The notes beneath the pieces were generated by a model, which saw nothing but the letters and a program-made list of their open reading frames with translations, was not told the DNA's origin and did not search any database. Shown here piece after piece: positions 54,301 through 62,730 of a stretch of DNA of 64,000 bases. The stretch comes from Nothopassalora personata. Lineage: Eukaryota; Ascomycota; Dothideomycetes; Mycosphaerellales; Mycosphaerellaceae. A program made the position numbers and the translations under genes. Where the stretch lies: assembly GCA_033816765.1 (NCBI GenBank), contig CM066294.1:1-64000 (forward strand), written 5' to 3'. Each line of letters starts with the position of its first letter. Positions within the stretch are counted from its first letter, which is position 1.

Positions 54301-55094
54301 CGTTAGCAAAGCTTACAAGGAACACATACCGCGGATGGGAGCAATGGGTACCCGCTGTGTTATGGGCTGATAGGACCACGACCTGTCGTACTACTGGAAT
54401 GACGCCGGCTCAGGTCCTGTATGGCCATCGCACGATTCTGCCAATTGAGGTTGAGTACCCGACGTGGGCGAATTATCAATGGGGATCGGTGAGAACGACT
54501 GAGGACCTGCTTGCCATACGTGCGCGTCAACTCCAGGCTCGAGACCTTAGTTTGGAAGAGCTGCATGCTCGAAGGAAGCGACTAAGAGAACTTAGCAAGG
54601 ACTACTTCGATTCTCACCGAAATGTTGACTTTGCTGGTTTCCAGAAGGGCGACCTTGTCATGAGGTTCGACAAGCCATATAAGGATGACTTCTCACGCAA
54701 GATCGGTTACCGATGGCAAGGTCCATATCGGGTGTCCAGTGTCTCCAGGAAGTTTGGTACCTATATTCTTGAGGAACTTGATGGCACGCCAATGAAGGGA
54801 GTTCAGGCACGAGAAAACCTTAAGCTAGTTCCAGAGCTTCGCCCGGATAACATAGGAGTACCAGGCCTGGATGATGGGATCGATCTCGTAATGGGGGAGG
54901 GAGAAGTCGCTGATAGCGAAGACAGCAGTGATTCGAACGAGATCGAGCCCATCGCCGACGAAGACGTGCTACCTGTAGGAATTGACGAAAGGGGATCGTA
55001 TCCTGAACCGGAATCCAAGAAGCTATGGGTCAGGCCTCATGACCTTTCTGCAGCCGAAATTTCACAGTTCAGCAGGATCGAGGCTGAGAACTAA
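51273..55094 (+). CDS. pol: Pol of element A (RT, RNase H, integrase)
   Basis: The frame is open from 51237 but has no ATG near its start. After the slip at 51306-51312 translation would continue from codon 51312. Residues counted from 51273: reverse transcriptase with SLVDLFSGYDQ and catalytic FLDD at 441-444, RNase H with VDASGTGWG (Asp about 608) and a KHVAGT..PDALSRR end, an HHCC integrase zinc domain (CHERHGHRS...CAPC, about 843-881), and a DDE core with DNATVHA and PVEVGH. The region ends in a GPY/F module (YRWQGPYRV) and an acidic tail. There is no chromodomain, unlike D, E, F and G. Protease is absent because it lies in gag. A palindrome (51419-51442) is embedded near the start. Confidence 0.93.
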   Translation: MQNPSGTIESVGKWNGGLSYGAQPTDLLKPGLTKSVRFSHYLGETSDFDLPVPGPVNSYSEENGYDHDTTHLQEPGKALTPSNHSAHLLGLLRTAVAKERVAEIGTGAFEGDSIANVYSVQGDWPSEILRQSALNAQARKQQAGLHIANIRMPQVFTMYKRKADKKKPVDASVHERPESRVEGDMEWKRRALYLESKMPEGQGPFDGKYLTKKFSSIERGSRITPERLTSIKVGIKLLPMERALFDEMLYNREAVLAWDFSHMRQIRHDVVPPQKINTVPHRPWQARPIRLHPSLRAIVERMIRARIKNNILEYSQGAYSNSWFLVAKKVDASGSDVPYRLINSAVLLNEVTMRDANIPPDTDSFSEDFAGCRVASLVDLFSGYDQITLDESCRDLTAFMTPLGLVRNTTLPQGATNSVAQFVRAVTKILLDHISHRAKPFLDDIGIKGPTEDYGNAELEPGLRKWVVEHIVSLDLVLADLERAGAVVAGGKSQWLYEKLKIVGYVTGPDGRYPDPKVVAKILDWPTPTCIKEVRTYVGLCVYFRIWIPWFVIIARPMYKLLKKDAEFTWTENEQFSKEEVARYLVQAPALVTLCYSPGAGSIFVSVDASGTGWGCIVSQESMDSTRRRHPVRYESGIWSASESRYDAGKRECLGVLKGLKKIQRYITGVDFVLEVDAKTLVWQLNRPASDLPNSAMARWVAWIRLFTFEVKHVAGTRHTGPDALSRRPSTPQEPRKADEDEVDQMIDDKLFRYPEPVDTYPVEIQKTRHLGDQYSEGSQQLAQVIETRTRPDGVTRAEYRRLVKKSVNFFVRDQLLFFQKRRGAPLQLVIDDDEAQKEIVIECHERHGHRSAEVVYNLISDRYYWDGCFADVSAWVRSCAPCRFREGNQRAGELHSSSPQVIGEKWYSDPVQVHKNGYLLVAREALSNWIEARVTRAPPSSKTVAKFLYEDVFCRHGCCAEIVLDNATVHAAEVERLLVGLGVRRIRISPYHPQSNAPVEVGHRPILAALAKLTRNTYRGWEQWVPAVLWADRTTTCRTTGMTPAQVLYGHRTILPIEVEYPTWANYQWGSVRTTEDLLAIRARQLQARDLSLEELHARRKRLRELSKDYFDSHRNVDFAGFQKGDLVMRFDKPYKDDFSRKIGYRWQGPYRVSSVSRKFGTYILEELDGTPMKGVQARENLKLVPELRPDNIGVPGLDDGIDLVMGEGEVADSEDSSDSNEIEPIADEDVLPVGIDERGSYPEPESKKLWVRPHDLSAAEISQFSRIEAEN
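51306..51347 (+). promoter_or_regulatory. -1 ribosomal frameshift signal, gag to pol (element A)
   Basis: Heptamer G-GGA-AAT (51306-51312) lies in the gag frame, followed by a 5-base spacer (GGAAT). A perfect 11-bp stem comes next: GGTGGGTTGAG 51318-51328 pairs with CTCAACCCACC 51337-51347 across an 8-base loop. Pol is exactly in the -1 frame, and the gag stop (51325-51327) lies within the stem. Heptamer, spacing and stem all fit the X-XXY-YYZ model. Confidence 0.88.
51419..51442. repeat. 24-bp near-palindrome inside pol of element A
   Basis: TTTGCCGGTCCC is followed by GGGACCGGTAAA, one mismatch from perfect. It is the second of four such sites in the element. Confidence 0.93.
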
Positions 55095-55695
55095 TCAGTT
55101 GGCAATGGCGTACGGAGTTCACTTCCCTTAGGCATGGTTTGCGCATGCCCTTCAGTTTGTTAAGCCGATTCGGTTATCTGGACTTCACTTCATGGGGTGT
55201 TCTTGCCTTGGTTGGACCTCAGTTAGTAGAGTCACATTTACCGGTCCCGGGACCGGTAAATCGGATCACGTGACAGCGTGGCATGCCCCCTGCCGAATGC
55301 TCACCTAGGTGGTCACCAGCACTGGTTTTCGGTCACATGCAGGGCCATCGGACCTTCAGTGTGATCTCAATGGCACTGCTCTTGCCACTTATGAGACCGG
55401 TCTCGGCGCTGCTGCCTTGCAACGGTCACAGGGACATACGCTGAGAGGCATCCTTAAGCGCAGCTCTCTGCCTGCTACTTCCTCTCTTTTTCTTCAAACA
55501 CTAGCACCATCACCAGAACCACCAACACATCCACCTACCACCACACATCAGACGGTTCTCTGGCCTCTCTCTCTTCACGACCTTGACCTTCAAAGCCCAC
55601 CCCGATACCAAGCTTTCAAAGCTTACCAACACTCCAGAGTGGCACCACGAGATAGCCAGCTCTTACGATCTCACTGATAGTGAATCCTAGTTATC
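55095..55695 (+). promoter_or_regulatory. Pol-ORF3 intergenic region, possible ORF3 promoter
   Basis: 601 bases with no convincing gene. It holds the perfect 24-bp palindrome (55237-55260), TCACGTGA (55265-55272), and a pyrimidine-rich tract with CCACCA repeats (about 55475-55590) like many fungal promoters. It may drive a separate ORF3-ORF4 transcript. A frame at 55309-55677 is low-complexity. Confidence 0.45.
55237..55260. repeat. 24-bp perfect palindrome upstream of ORF3
   Basis: TTTACCGGTCCC plus its exact reverse complement. It is conserved in A' at 3463-3486, with imperfect copies in both LTRs (48091-48114, 59352-59375) and in pol. Confidence 0.97.
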
Positions 55696-57708
55696 ATGGC
55701 TTCAGCTGGTCCATCGTCACGCCCGGCTGGCTCGAGCACAGCGCTCACTAGCACTGTTACTGGGCTCACCCGCCCACCTCAGACCTTGTTCGAGTCCCTT
55801 CGCTTGCCGGACAACGTCAAGCATGTCCTTGCCAACACGAACACGCCGAAGTCCGCCGCTAATGTCATGTTCCGAGAGCTCAGTCCTCAGAAGCGGGTTG
55901 AGGTGTTGAAGGACTTCTGCAAGGGCTTCGAGAAGGTGTTCGAAGACTGCTCCGTCTGGGTTGACCTGTTTTTCGAGGAAGTTGAGAGCGGCATGGGCAA
56001 GACCTACCAGGATGAATTCCTTGGTAACAGGAAGCTCGATGTCTTGTTTCCCATCGTCGGCAAGATTCGCAAGACCGGTTCAGAGATTCGTAACCGAGAG
56101 AGGACTCTTCGCGCCACGCTTACCCGCCACTGGCCACAGCAGATGGACAACAAGATTCTTGATCGACGCGTCATCTCCGAGCTTTGCAGCACTGACAGTG
56201 GGCGCCGCCAGTTCACGGCCTTCATCAACAAGTACCCAGACTACAGCGAGGCTGTTGGCAGAATTCAGAGGGCATTGATCTGGCGTATGAGGATCGGCCG
56301 CAAGGGCATAGATCGCAAGCGAATTCTGGAGCCTGGTGATCTTACCCGGTGCGACAGGGAGGCTGAAGCACGCAGCATTGATCCGCAGTCGGCTGAGAGC
56401 AGGGAGATCATCAGAAGACACCGCCTAGCCGTCTATGAGGATGGCCTTCCATACTTCATGGAGGGTACTATCACTGAGAAGTCCGCGTCCCCAGAGGACA
56501 GCACAGGTCAACCTGGACCATCTGGCCAGCAACAGACTCAGCCACCACCGGGTGGCAAAGGCAAAGGACGTGCAAAGACTACCACGCCAACTCCACCAGC
56601 CTCTACCCAGCCTGCAGTCCCATCGAGAGGCGGTCGCAAGTCGAGTCGACTTGAGCAGCTCCGCATGAGCGAGAGCATAGGTGAGGGCATGACTGCGCCT
56701 GCTCAATCCTCGCCTAACCGAACGCTGGACGGCGCACCCATACGCGAAGGCAGTCCGCTGGGTACACCGGTTGGCACCCCACGATCCACTCCGGCCCTGA
56801 CTGAGGGTGGCAATCCGATACTCACCATGTCACCTTCGGCTGTGATCAGGGATGTATCAGTCTTCAAGGATCAGATCCTGCAGGAAGACGAGACCCTCCG
56901 GATCAAGCGCGCCAACTGCACCTGCAATGAGCGGTACTGTGGCATCAAGTTCAGGAACTCGATTGATGTGGATGGCATTGACTGGCTACCTGAGCACCGG
57001 ATGGCGGGCCTTGAGATGCTCGAATATGCGGTCTCGCAGGTTCTTGAGAGGGATGGCAAGGTTAGCGCTGTGATGTGCGATCAGCATGTCCGAGATTTCT
57101 GCCACAAGGCCCTCCACTTCGTCACGAATCCCGGTATCACCACCAATACCCTGTGTGAGCGCGCGCTCAAGGTCCAAGACTGGCTCTTTGAAGGCAAGAG
57201 TTTTTCAGCTATCAAGGTGAAGAATGGGTCGTGGTTTCGCCCTGACAAGCGTGGTCAGAAGACTGTCAACCCGCTTGGCTGCCTCCGTGTTCGAGGCAAA
57301 GCCGGCACCACGAGTGGCATCGTCACGCATGCCAACTACAATCAGATCCTCGACAAATTTGGCATTGATGAAGCTGACCAAGCCGATCTCGATAGCACCG
57401 GTACCTACATCAATGGCAACATGCTGTACTGGTACAATGACGCTGAACTAGCGCCGCGGGTTAAAACAGTCAGAGAGATGATGAGTCGAGAATTCGACGT
57501 GTACCGATGGCACCTGCGAGAGTTGAACAAGGTCAGCAACGGCGGCGTCTGCCAGAACATGTGGTATTCTCTGAGCCAACAGATCATGCGACAAGACCCC
57601 GGGCTGTGGCTCTTGCAAGTGGCGCTGCACCCTCAACACTGCACTCGGTTCATCTCCTTCCCCAGGCCTACGATTTTCAGCTTTGACAGGGCTCATCAGG
57701 GGGGGTGA
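55696..57708 (+). CDS. ORF3 of element A, unknown accessory protein
   Basis: 670 residues from ATG 55696 (context ATCATGG). I do not recognise the family. Residues 30-250 are charged and probably helical, with no membrane segment or signal peptide, so it does not look like an envelope protein. Residues about 260-390 are a Gly/Pro/Ser/Thr/Gln-rich linker with basic patches. Residues 395-668 form a conserved-looking domain with a small cysteine cluster (C408-x-C410-x4-C415) and further Cys/His (CDQHVRDFCHKALH). It ends at a G7 run with ORF4 in the +1 frame. The RIP-mutated copy A' keeps the whole frame, so ORF3 is a standing part of the family. DNA binding, for instance at the nearby palindrome, is only a guess. 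Confidence 0.85.
   Translation: MASAGPSSRPAGSSTALTSTVTGLTRPPQTLFESLRLPDNVKHVLANTNTPKSAANVMFRELSPQKRVEVLKDFCKGFEKVFEDCSVWVDLFFEEVESGMGKTYQDEFLGNRKLDVLFPIVGKIRKTGSEIRNRERTLRATLTRHWPQQMDNKILDRRVISELCSTDSGRRQFTAFINKYPDYSEAVGRIQRALIWRMRIGRKGIDRKRILEPGDLTRCDREAEARSIDPQSAESREIIRRHRLAVYEDGLPYFMEGTITEKSASPEDSTGQPGPSGQQQTQPPPGGKGKGRAKTTTPTPPASTQPAVPSRGGRKSSRLEQLRMSESIGEGMTAPAQSSPNRTLDGAPIREGSPLGTPVGTPRSTPALTEGGNPILTMSPSAVIRDVSVFKDQILQEDETLRIKRANCTCNERYCGIKFRNSIDVDGIDWLPEHRMAGLEMLEYAVSQVLERDGKVSAVMCDQHVRDFCHKALHFVTNPGITTNTLCERALKVQDWLFEGKSFSAIKVKNGSWFRPDKRGQKTVNPLGCLRVRGKAGTTSGIVTHANYNQILDKFGIDEADQADLDSTGTYINGNMLYWYNDAELAPRVKTVREMMSREFDVYRWHLRELNKVSNGGVCQNMWYSLSQQIMRQDPGLWLLQVALHPQHCTRFISFPRPTIFSFDRAHQGG
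57699..57708 (+). promoter_or_regulatory. G7 run at the ORF3/ORF4 junction
   Basis: Seven G (57699-57705) directly precede the ORF3 stop TGA (57706-57708). ORF4 is in the +1 frame. A' has the same seven G (6298-6304). ORF4 could be reached by +1 slippage, by polymerase slippage on G7, or by reinitiation at ATG 57719, which has the strong context CACCATGG. Confidence 0.6.
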
Positions 57709-57718
57709 TGCGAACACC

Positions 57719-58600
57719 ATGGTGCAGCATGCTGGGGTCGACTTGAACCTCGAAATTGAAAACTACTGGACTAGCAACCGGCTCAACATGCTGTACTCTC
57801 TTGACTCAGAGGGCACCAGTGGGCCGGAGTTTTTACACGGTTTTCATAAGCAAGGGAATGCTGCAGAGTTCATCCAGTGGTGCCAGATCAACGACTGCAT
57901 AGAAGACGGCCGATTTAAGCGTTTCTTCTCGGTTGGGGTTCAGAATTACCTGAGCAAGAACAGCATCAGCTGGTTCAGAGAGGACCTAAGCGCTGGGCAA
58001 ATGCGGGTGACCACTGCAGGCGTTCCAATGAGGCAGGCCGCACACAAGAAGACGCTGCGTCAGATTGACCCTTGCTTTATCGCGATCCGCGACGATGACT
58101 ATCTTGAACTCCAGAGAAGCTGGAGCATGCACCAGGTGATGGACCTCCATCGTGACTTCAAGACGCCAAGTGAGAGCGCTGCAGGGTTTGAGTATCGACG
58201 CCCAGTACCTGGCCATCCTTTCCCTGCGGCCGTACACCTCAGTGGCATCAGCCCCCTGTCCGATGCCCTAGCGGGTTTGAAGTCCTGGAACGACAACGAA
58301 GTCATCCTTGATGCTAGAAGGTGGCTTGATGCTGCGGTCCGCCCAGACTCGGAGCTCTTCCACAAGAAGATGCATGAATGGCGCGTCCGAGCTGTGAAGT
58401 TGATGGACAAGCAGCTCAGCTTGGTCACTGCTCTCGAGCAGATGTGCTTCACAAGCGAAGGGCGTGATGAGAGCGTCTTCCGCAACTACCATGGGAACTT
58501 CACCAACCAGCCACTTGGGGACGCGTCTAGTGAGATTGGTGTTGGCCACGACAACGAGTGGGTCTGGACAAAGGAGTTGTGTGAGAATGAGTGGAACTGA
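57719..58600 (+). CDS. ORF4 of element A, unknown accessory protein or ORF3 extension
   Basis: 293 residues from ATG 57719, 10 bases after the ORF3 stop. The same frame is already open at 57683, so it may instead be the C-terminal part of an ORF3-ORF4 fusion. Aromatic- and charge-rich and globular-looking (NRLNMLYSLDSEG, EFIQWCQINDC, SWFREDLSAGQMRV, HPFPAAVHLSG). No known motif, transmembrane helix or low-complexity segment. A' keeps it at constant offset without net indels. The continuous style of sequence on both sides of the junction favours one protein split by a frameshift, but this is inference. Confidence 0.78.
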   Translation: MVQHAGVDLNLEIENYWTSNRLNMLYSLDSEGTSGPEFLHGFHKQGNAAEFIQWCQINDCIEDGRFKRFFSVGVQNYLSKNSISWFREDLSAGQMRVTTAGVPMRQAAHKKTLRQIDPCFIAIRDDDYLELQRSWSMHQVMDLHRDFKTPSESAAGFEYRRPVPGHPFPAAVHLSGISPLSDALAGLKSWNDNEVILDARRWLDAAVRPDSELFHKKMHEWRVRAVKLMDKQLSLVTALEQMCFTSEGRDESVFRNYHGNFTNQPLGDASSEIGVGHDNEWVWTKELCENEWN

Positions 58601-59062
58601 GTGGTTGGTGCGGGTTTATGGGCTCCTGGTTTCTGGTTGATTTCCGGCTACAGCTGTAGCCTATGGGTTTCTGGTTCTGATTCTGGTTCTGGTTCTGGTT
58701 GATGCTTCGGGTACGGGTGCTTCTGGTCCTTAGATCTTACTTGTTTCTTATGGTCACTTATCTTCCCTTGACTCACTTTCTGGCCACGCGATGGACTCGT
58801 CTTTGGATTTATCAGGTTACTGGTACTGACACTCACTTGTCTCATGAATGGCGCTTACATTGTTCGACCATCTGGCCTGTTCGATTGATGCTGACATAGC
58901 TGCCCAACCCCTCGCCAGTCTCGTGGCATACGTCAACGCAGTGCGACGGGCGCGAGTCGCGGATTATTGACGTCACCATCACGGATTGCCTGACATCTTG
59001 TATGTCAAGCTGAATGGTAGGCCCGGGCTTACTGCTTTGGAACCTGAGGACAGGTTCGTAAT
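58601..59062 (+). other. 3' untranslated region of element A
   Basis: No gene. It contains the short repeat GGTTCTGATTCTGGTTCT (58670-58703), expanded in A'. Confidence 0.7.
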
Positions 59063-59071
59063 GGGGGAGGA
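59063..59071 (+). other. Polypurine tract of element A
   Basis: GGGGGAGGA, three bases before the 3' LTR. Confidence 0.8.
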
Positions 59072-59074
59072 TAT

Positions 59075-59451
59075 ATTGACGACTAATGGGTTGTGTTGAC
59101 CTTGGGTTTGGGTTTGGGAAGGGGTCCCTTGGGTCCAACTTGCCCAAATTCATTTAGGTTTGATTGGACATTTGGGCAAGCCAGCAGGACCTGGTATGGC
59201 CATTGAGATATATACTGCGCAGTTGAGTATTGTAAGCGTAGCATCAAGGCAACAATTCAATTCATACCTCTCGAGTAGAGGGTATAGGGGTTTAGGGTCC
59301 GCCAATCCTCTTGTTTTATCTGGCTACTGCGCTGCTCGTCACGTGACCTGATTTCCCGGTCCCAGGACCGGCAAATACCCCTGCTTACGCAAGCACCGCT
59401 CCATACCACCACAACTCGGACAGGCCTACATAGGGTGGTTGGTAGACATTA
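59075..59451 (+). repeat. 3' LTR of element A (377 bp)
   Basis: Identical to the 5' LTR. It includes the imperfect palindrome 59352-59375 with a CCCAGG centre and is followed by the ATAGT target duplication. Confidence 0.96.
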
Positions 59452-61596
59452 ATAGTTAGGTTTTAAGACAGCACCCAAGAAATACGAATTCTATAAGAAA
59501 GAAGTTAAATTCTTAGGCTTTATTATTAGTACTATAGGGATAACGATTAACCCTATAAAGACATAGTTAATTAGAGAATAGCTAGAACCGAAGATAGTTA
59601 AGGACGTACAGTTATTCCTTAGACTAGTAAACTACAACCGCAAATTCATTAAGGATTATTTAAAGATAGTAGTACTAATAACGATGCTTACGAGAAAAGA
59701 CGTTAACTAGAAATATGGAAAGGAACAAATCAAAGCGTTTAAAAAACTTAAGGAATAATACGCTTTAGTCCCTACGCTTTGACTATTCAATAGTAGTACG
59801 AAAGTCTATATTAAGACCGATACGTCTAATATAGTAATAGGCGCGTATCTAACATAGACATACGATAGGAAAAGACACCTAGTAGCCTATTACTCCTAGA
59901 AAATAACTATAGCGGAATAGAACTACGACATCTATAATAAACAGCTTCTAGCTATTGTTACTACTATATAACATTAGAGAGTATATATTAAGGGCCTACT
60001 AAAGTTAACGATTCTTTCTAACTATAAGAATCTTACGTACTTTACGACGATAAAAGAACTTACCCGAAGGTAAGCCCGCTAGTCGGAGCTACTAGGGTAA
60101 TATAAGTTTAAAATTAAATATACTCTAGGACAGGAGAATAGCCGCGCCGATACGCTAAGCCGAAGAAGCGACTATATAGAAGAAAAAGAACTAGTGTAAC
60201 ATAAGATACTAAAAACGAACCTGACGGAAGTCTTAGTATAAACATAAGAGAATCTAATAACATTGTACGAATACTAAGCGATAAGGACGAACAGTTCCCT
60301 ATATCGTAAGGAAAATACTAAATACCGGAGGATTAAGAGGAAGAATATATACAATAATATTACGACGGACTAACTTACGGATACCCTAGAACTTTAAAGA
60401 TAGTAGACCTAATATAGCGTAGCTTCTTATTCCTATAGATAAGACTTAAGGCATTACGCTACATTAAACAATATATATACTACTAACGGAATAAGGCTAT
60501 AAGACACGTAAAATACGGTTACCTACAGTTTAGAACACTACTAATATAACTATAGGACGAAGTTATAATAGACTTTATTACAAAACTCCTACCGTTAAAA
60601 GACTATATTACGGAACAGCTATACGACATAATGCTAGTTATAGTTAATAGACTTACGAAATACGTATACTTTATTCCTACATTAAAAACATATAATATGG
60701 AGTAGCTCGGATACCTCGTACTAGATAGACTTATCCGATACTACAGATTCTCCTAAGCGTTTATAACGGATAGGGATAAGCTATTTATATCAAACTACTA
60801 GAAAACGCTTATAGGAACGATGGGAATTAAACATAACCTATTAATAGCATATTATCTAGAGATAGACAGATAGACTAAAAGGATAAATTAGAGGCTAGAA
60901 TAATATCTACGATACTATATTAACTACGTATAAGACAATTACGTTTTATTACTGCTAATAGCGTAGATCGTACTAAACAATTACAAATTAGAAACAACTT
61001 TAACGATACTATTCTATACGAACTTTAGTAAAGATCCTAACCTATTCGGAACACCTAGATCCTACCTATAGGCCGAGAGAGCAATTATAATAATAAATAC
61101 TCTTAAGGAAGTGCATAAAGAAACACGTAAGGCGATCGAAGATATATAATAAAAATTGTTTCAATAACGGTAAGATACAAAAAAATAGTATCTCTACTAA
61201 AAGAGGAGGATAAGGTCTATCTCCTTATAAAAAACTTAAGAATAAGAAGATAGACTAAGAAACTAGATTACGTTAAGGTCGGACTATTTTTTATTAATAA
61301 AGCTATAGGACCGGTTAACTACCGCCTACGACTACTACCCGACGCTAAAATCTACCTAGTCTTCTATATCTCTAAGTTAGAACCCGCGGACGCTAAAACA
61401 CATTACTAAGAAAGCTTCTATTTCGATCCGGAAGTAGAAAACGAATTTAAAGTCGAAAAGATCCTAGATAAGAGAGGTTAGCGATACCTTATTAAATAGA
61501 AGGGATACGATAAATTAGAAAATACCTAGGAACTAGAAGGGAACCTACGAAACTATTAATAAAGAATCTAGGAATATAAGAAAGAGAAATATACAC

Positions 61597-62121
61597 CTAA
61601 GAACTAGAGGGACTAGGATCTAAAGAAGATATAACGGCCTTCTCTAAAGTAGTATAGGCCTAGAGAGCATTATCCGGAATTAGCGATAACTCCTCCTACG
61701 AAGAAATTAGCATTTAGAAGACCGCTTCTAACTCTTCAGGAGTACTCTTAGGAACGAGGAGACACAACGAAGGAGTAGTTAACGCTTCTACGCCCTCGGC
61801 TAGAAGTTTCCGTAAGTCCTTAAAATCCTTCGTAATCGCCTTCTCCTCGCGCTCCTTAGTAACGCGTAATTGTTTACGTAGACGATAAACCTTTAATATC
61901 GCCTCCGTTACCTTCTCTTCGGTATCGTCGAGCTCCCGCTTAAGTTTCCGACATTAATTGTAAAGTCTCTCCTATTCGGTCTAAGTAATAGTTACATTAT
62001 ACTTTACGCCCTTCTAAACGTACTCCGAGTAATAGCTAAATCGAACGTCTACTATATATCGTAGACGACTCTTTCCCTTAGAAACCCGCGCCTTCTAATA
62101 ACTAGTATATAGAGACGGCAT
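61597..62121 (-). pseudogene. Antisense coiled-coil ORF of element E, RIP-mutated
   Basis: A minus-strand frame of 175 codons from ATG 62121 to TAG 61597-61599, interrupted only by TAG/TAA of RIP type. It reads a basic N-terminus, KGVKYNVTIT, TE-ERLYN, then a long charged heptad region (KLKRELDDTEEKVTEAILKV, RLRKQLRVTKEREEKA) and a Ser/Thr/Leu tail. It overlaps the 3' end of pol by about 38 bases in convergent orientation. It is related to the antisense frames of F and, more distantly, D. Function unknown. Confidence 0.65.
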
Positions 62122-62263
62122 TTCGCGACCTTCGGACTTAATACCTAGCGCTTAATGCTCTTAACGCTCTTAACGGGTTAGCGGCTCCCTACTTATAGCA
62201 CGATAAGAGACGGATACACCGAGAAGATCAAGACTTGGGAGAGCTTAGCTAAGAGGGGAATAG

Positions 62264-62730
62264 TATTACGGTTTTAAAGAACGAGAAAGAGAGAGTCTCG
62301 AAGGATACGTACTAGGAAATGTAGAAACCGGAGAACGAGACCTAATCGTTCTAACCTCTAACGCGATTAGGTTACGTACGCGACTATAGCGAACCTATAT
62401 AGTCGAACACGTAAAGCTAGGCGACTAGACAACTAGACGACCGGTTAACTAGTCGAATAGTCGACTATAGAGCTAAGATATATTAATATCTCCTTTATAT
62501 TTAGGAACGCTAAGAACCCTTATAGCTTCGAGGCGTTTAACTTACTATTTAATATTACTATTTAGAATATACCGTAACCTAACCTCTACTATATTGTTTC
62601 CTAAGTCTTTATAAGACTAATATAACTACTACTTTATTACTCTCCCTTAACGTCTTATCGGCCCGAGAATAAACCCGATTAAGCTAGTCTTCTTAACTTA
62701 TAATATTATTAGGTTATACTAAACCTAATA
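62264..62730 (+). repeat. 3' LTR of element E (467 bp)
   Basis: Preceded by the purine tract AAGAGGGGAATAG. Same length and ends as the 5' LTR, followed by TAAGA. Confidence 0.9.

Larger units (their letters stand above)
47814..59451 (+). mobile_element. Element A: 11.6-kb LTR retroelement with two extra ORFs
   Basis: The two LTRs (47814-48190, 59075-59451) are identical over all 377 bases by eye. A perfect target duplication ATAGT flanks it (47809-47813, 59452-59456), and the empty site is seen in D near 28780-28790. Order: LTR, primer site, gag-protease, -1 frameshift, RT-RNase H-integrase, palindrome, ORF3, ORF4, polypurine tract, LTR. LTR ends are ATTGACG and GACATTA rather than TG...CA. 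There are no RIP marks, although a mutated copy lies 40 kb away. It inserted after E had been mutated. All frames are open, so it may be autonomous. Confidence 0.97.
46535..61634 (+). pseudogene. RIP-inactivated pol of element E, split by element A
   Basis: Two parts, 46535-47813 and 59457-61634, joined across the ATAGT duplication of element A. Protease, RT (YIDNILVY near 47730, mutated from YxDD), RNase H, integrase and chromodomain (about 61440-61560) align with element D. The interruption lies just after the RT catalytic loop. The exact 3' end is uncertain because TAA could be a mutated CAA. Dead through RIP stops and the 11.6-kb insertion. Confidence 0.88.
42977..62730 (+). mobile_element. 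Element E: RIP-mutated chromodomain Ty3 element split by S1 and element A
   Basis: Two 467-bp LTRs (42977-43443, 62264-62730) both start TATTACGG (RIP form of TGTTACGG) and end CCTAATA. Flanks are TAAGG and TAAGA, a 5-bp target duplication with one G-to-A difference. Removing S1 with its duplication (775 bp) and element A with its duplication (11,643 bp) leaves about 7.3 kb in the order LTR, gag, pol, antisense ORF, LTR. E is itself nested in H. Confidence 0.92.

Noticed and set aside
55309..55677. 122-codon frame between pol and ORF3
   Set aside because: Pro/Ser/Thr/His low-complexity product over a pyrimidine-rich, promoter-like tract. In A' a solo LTR lies in this region. Not supported as a gene.
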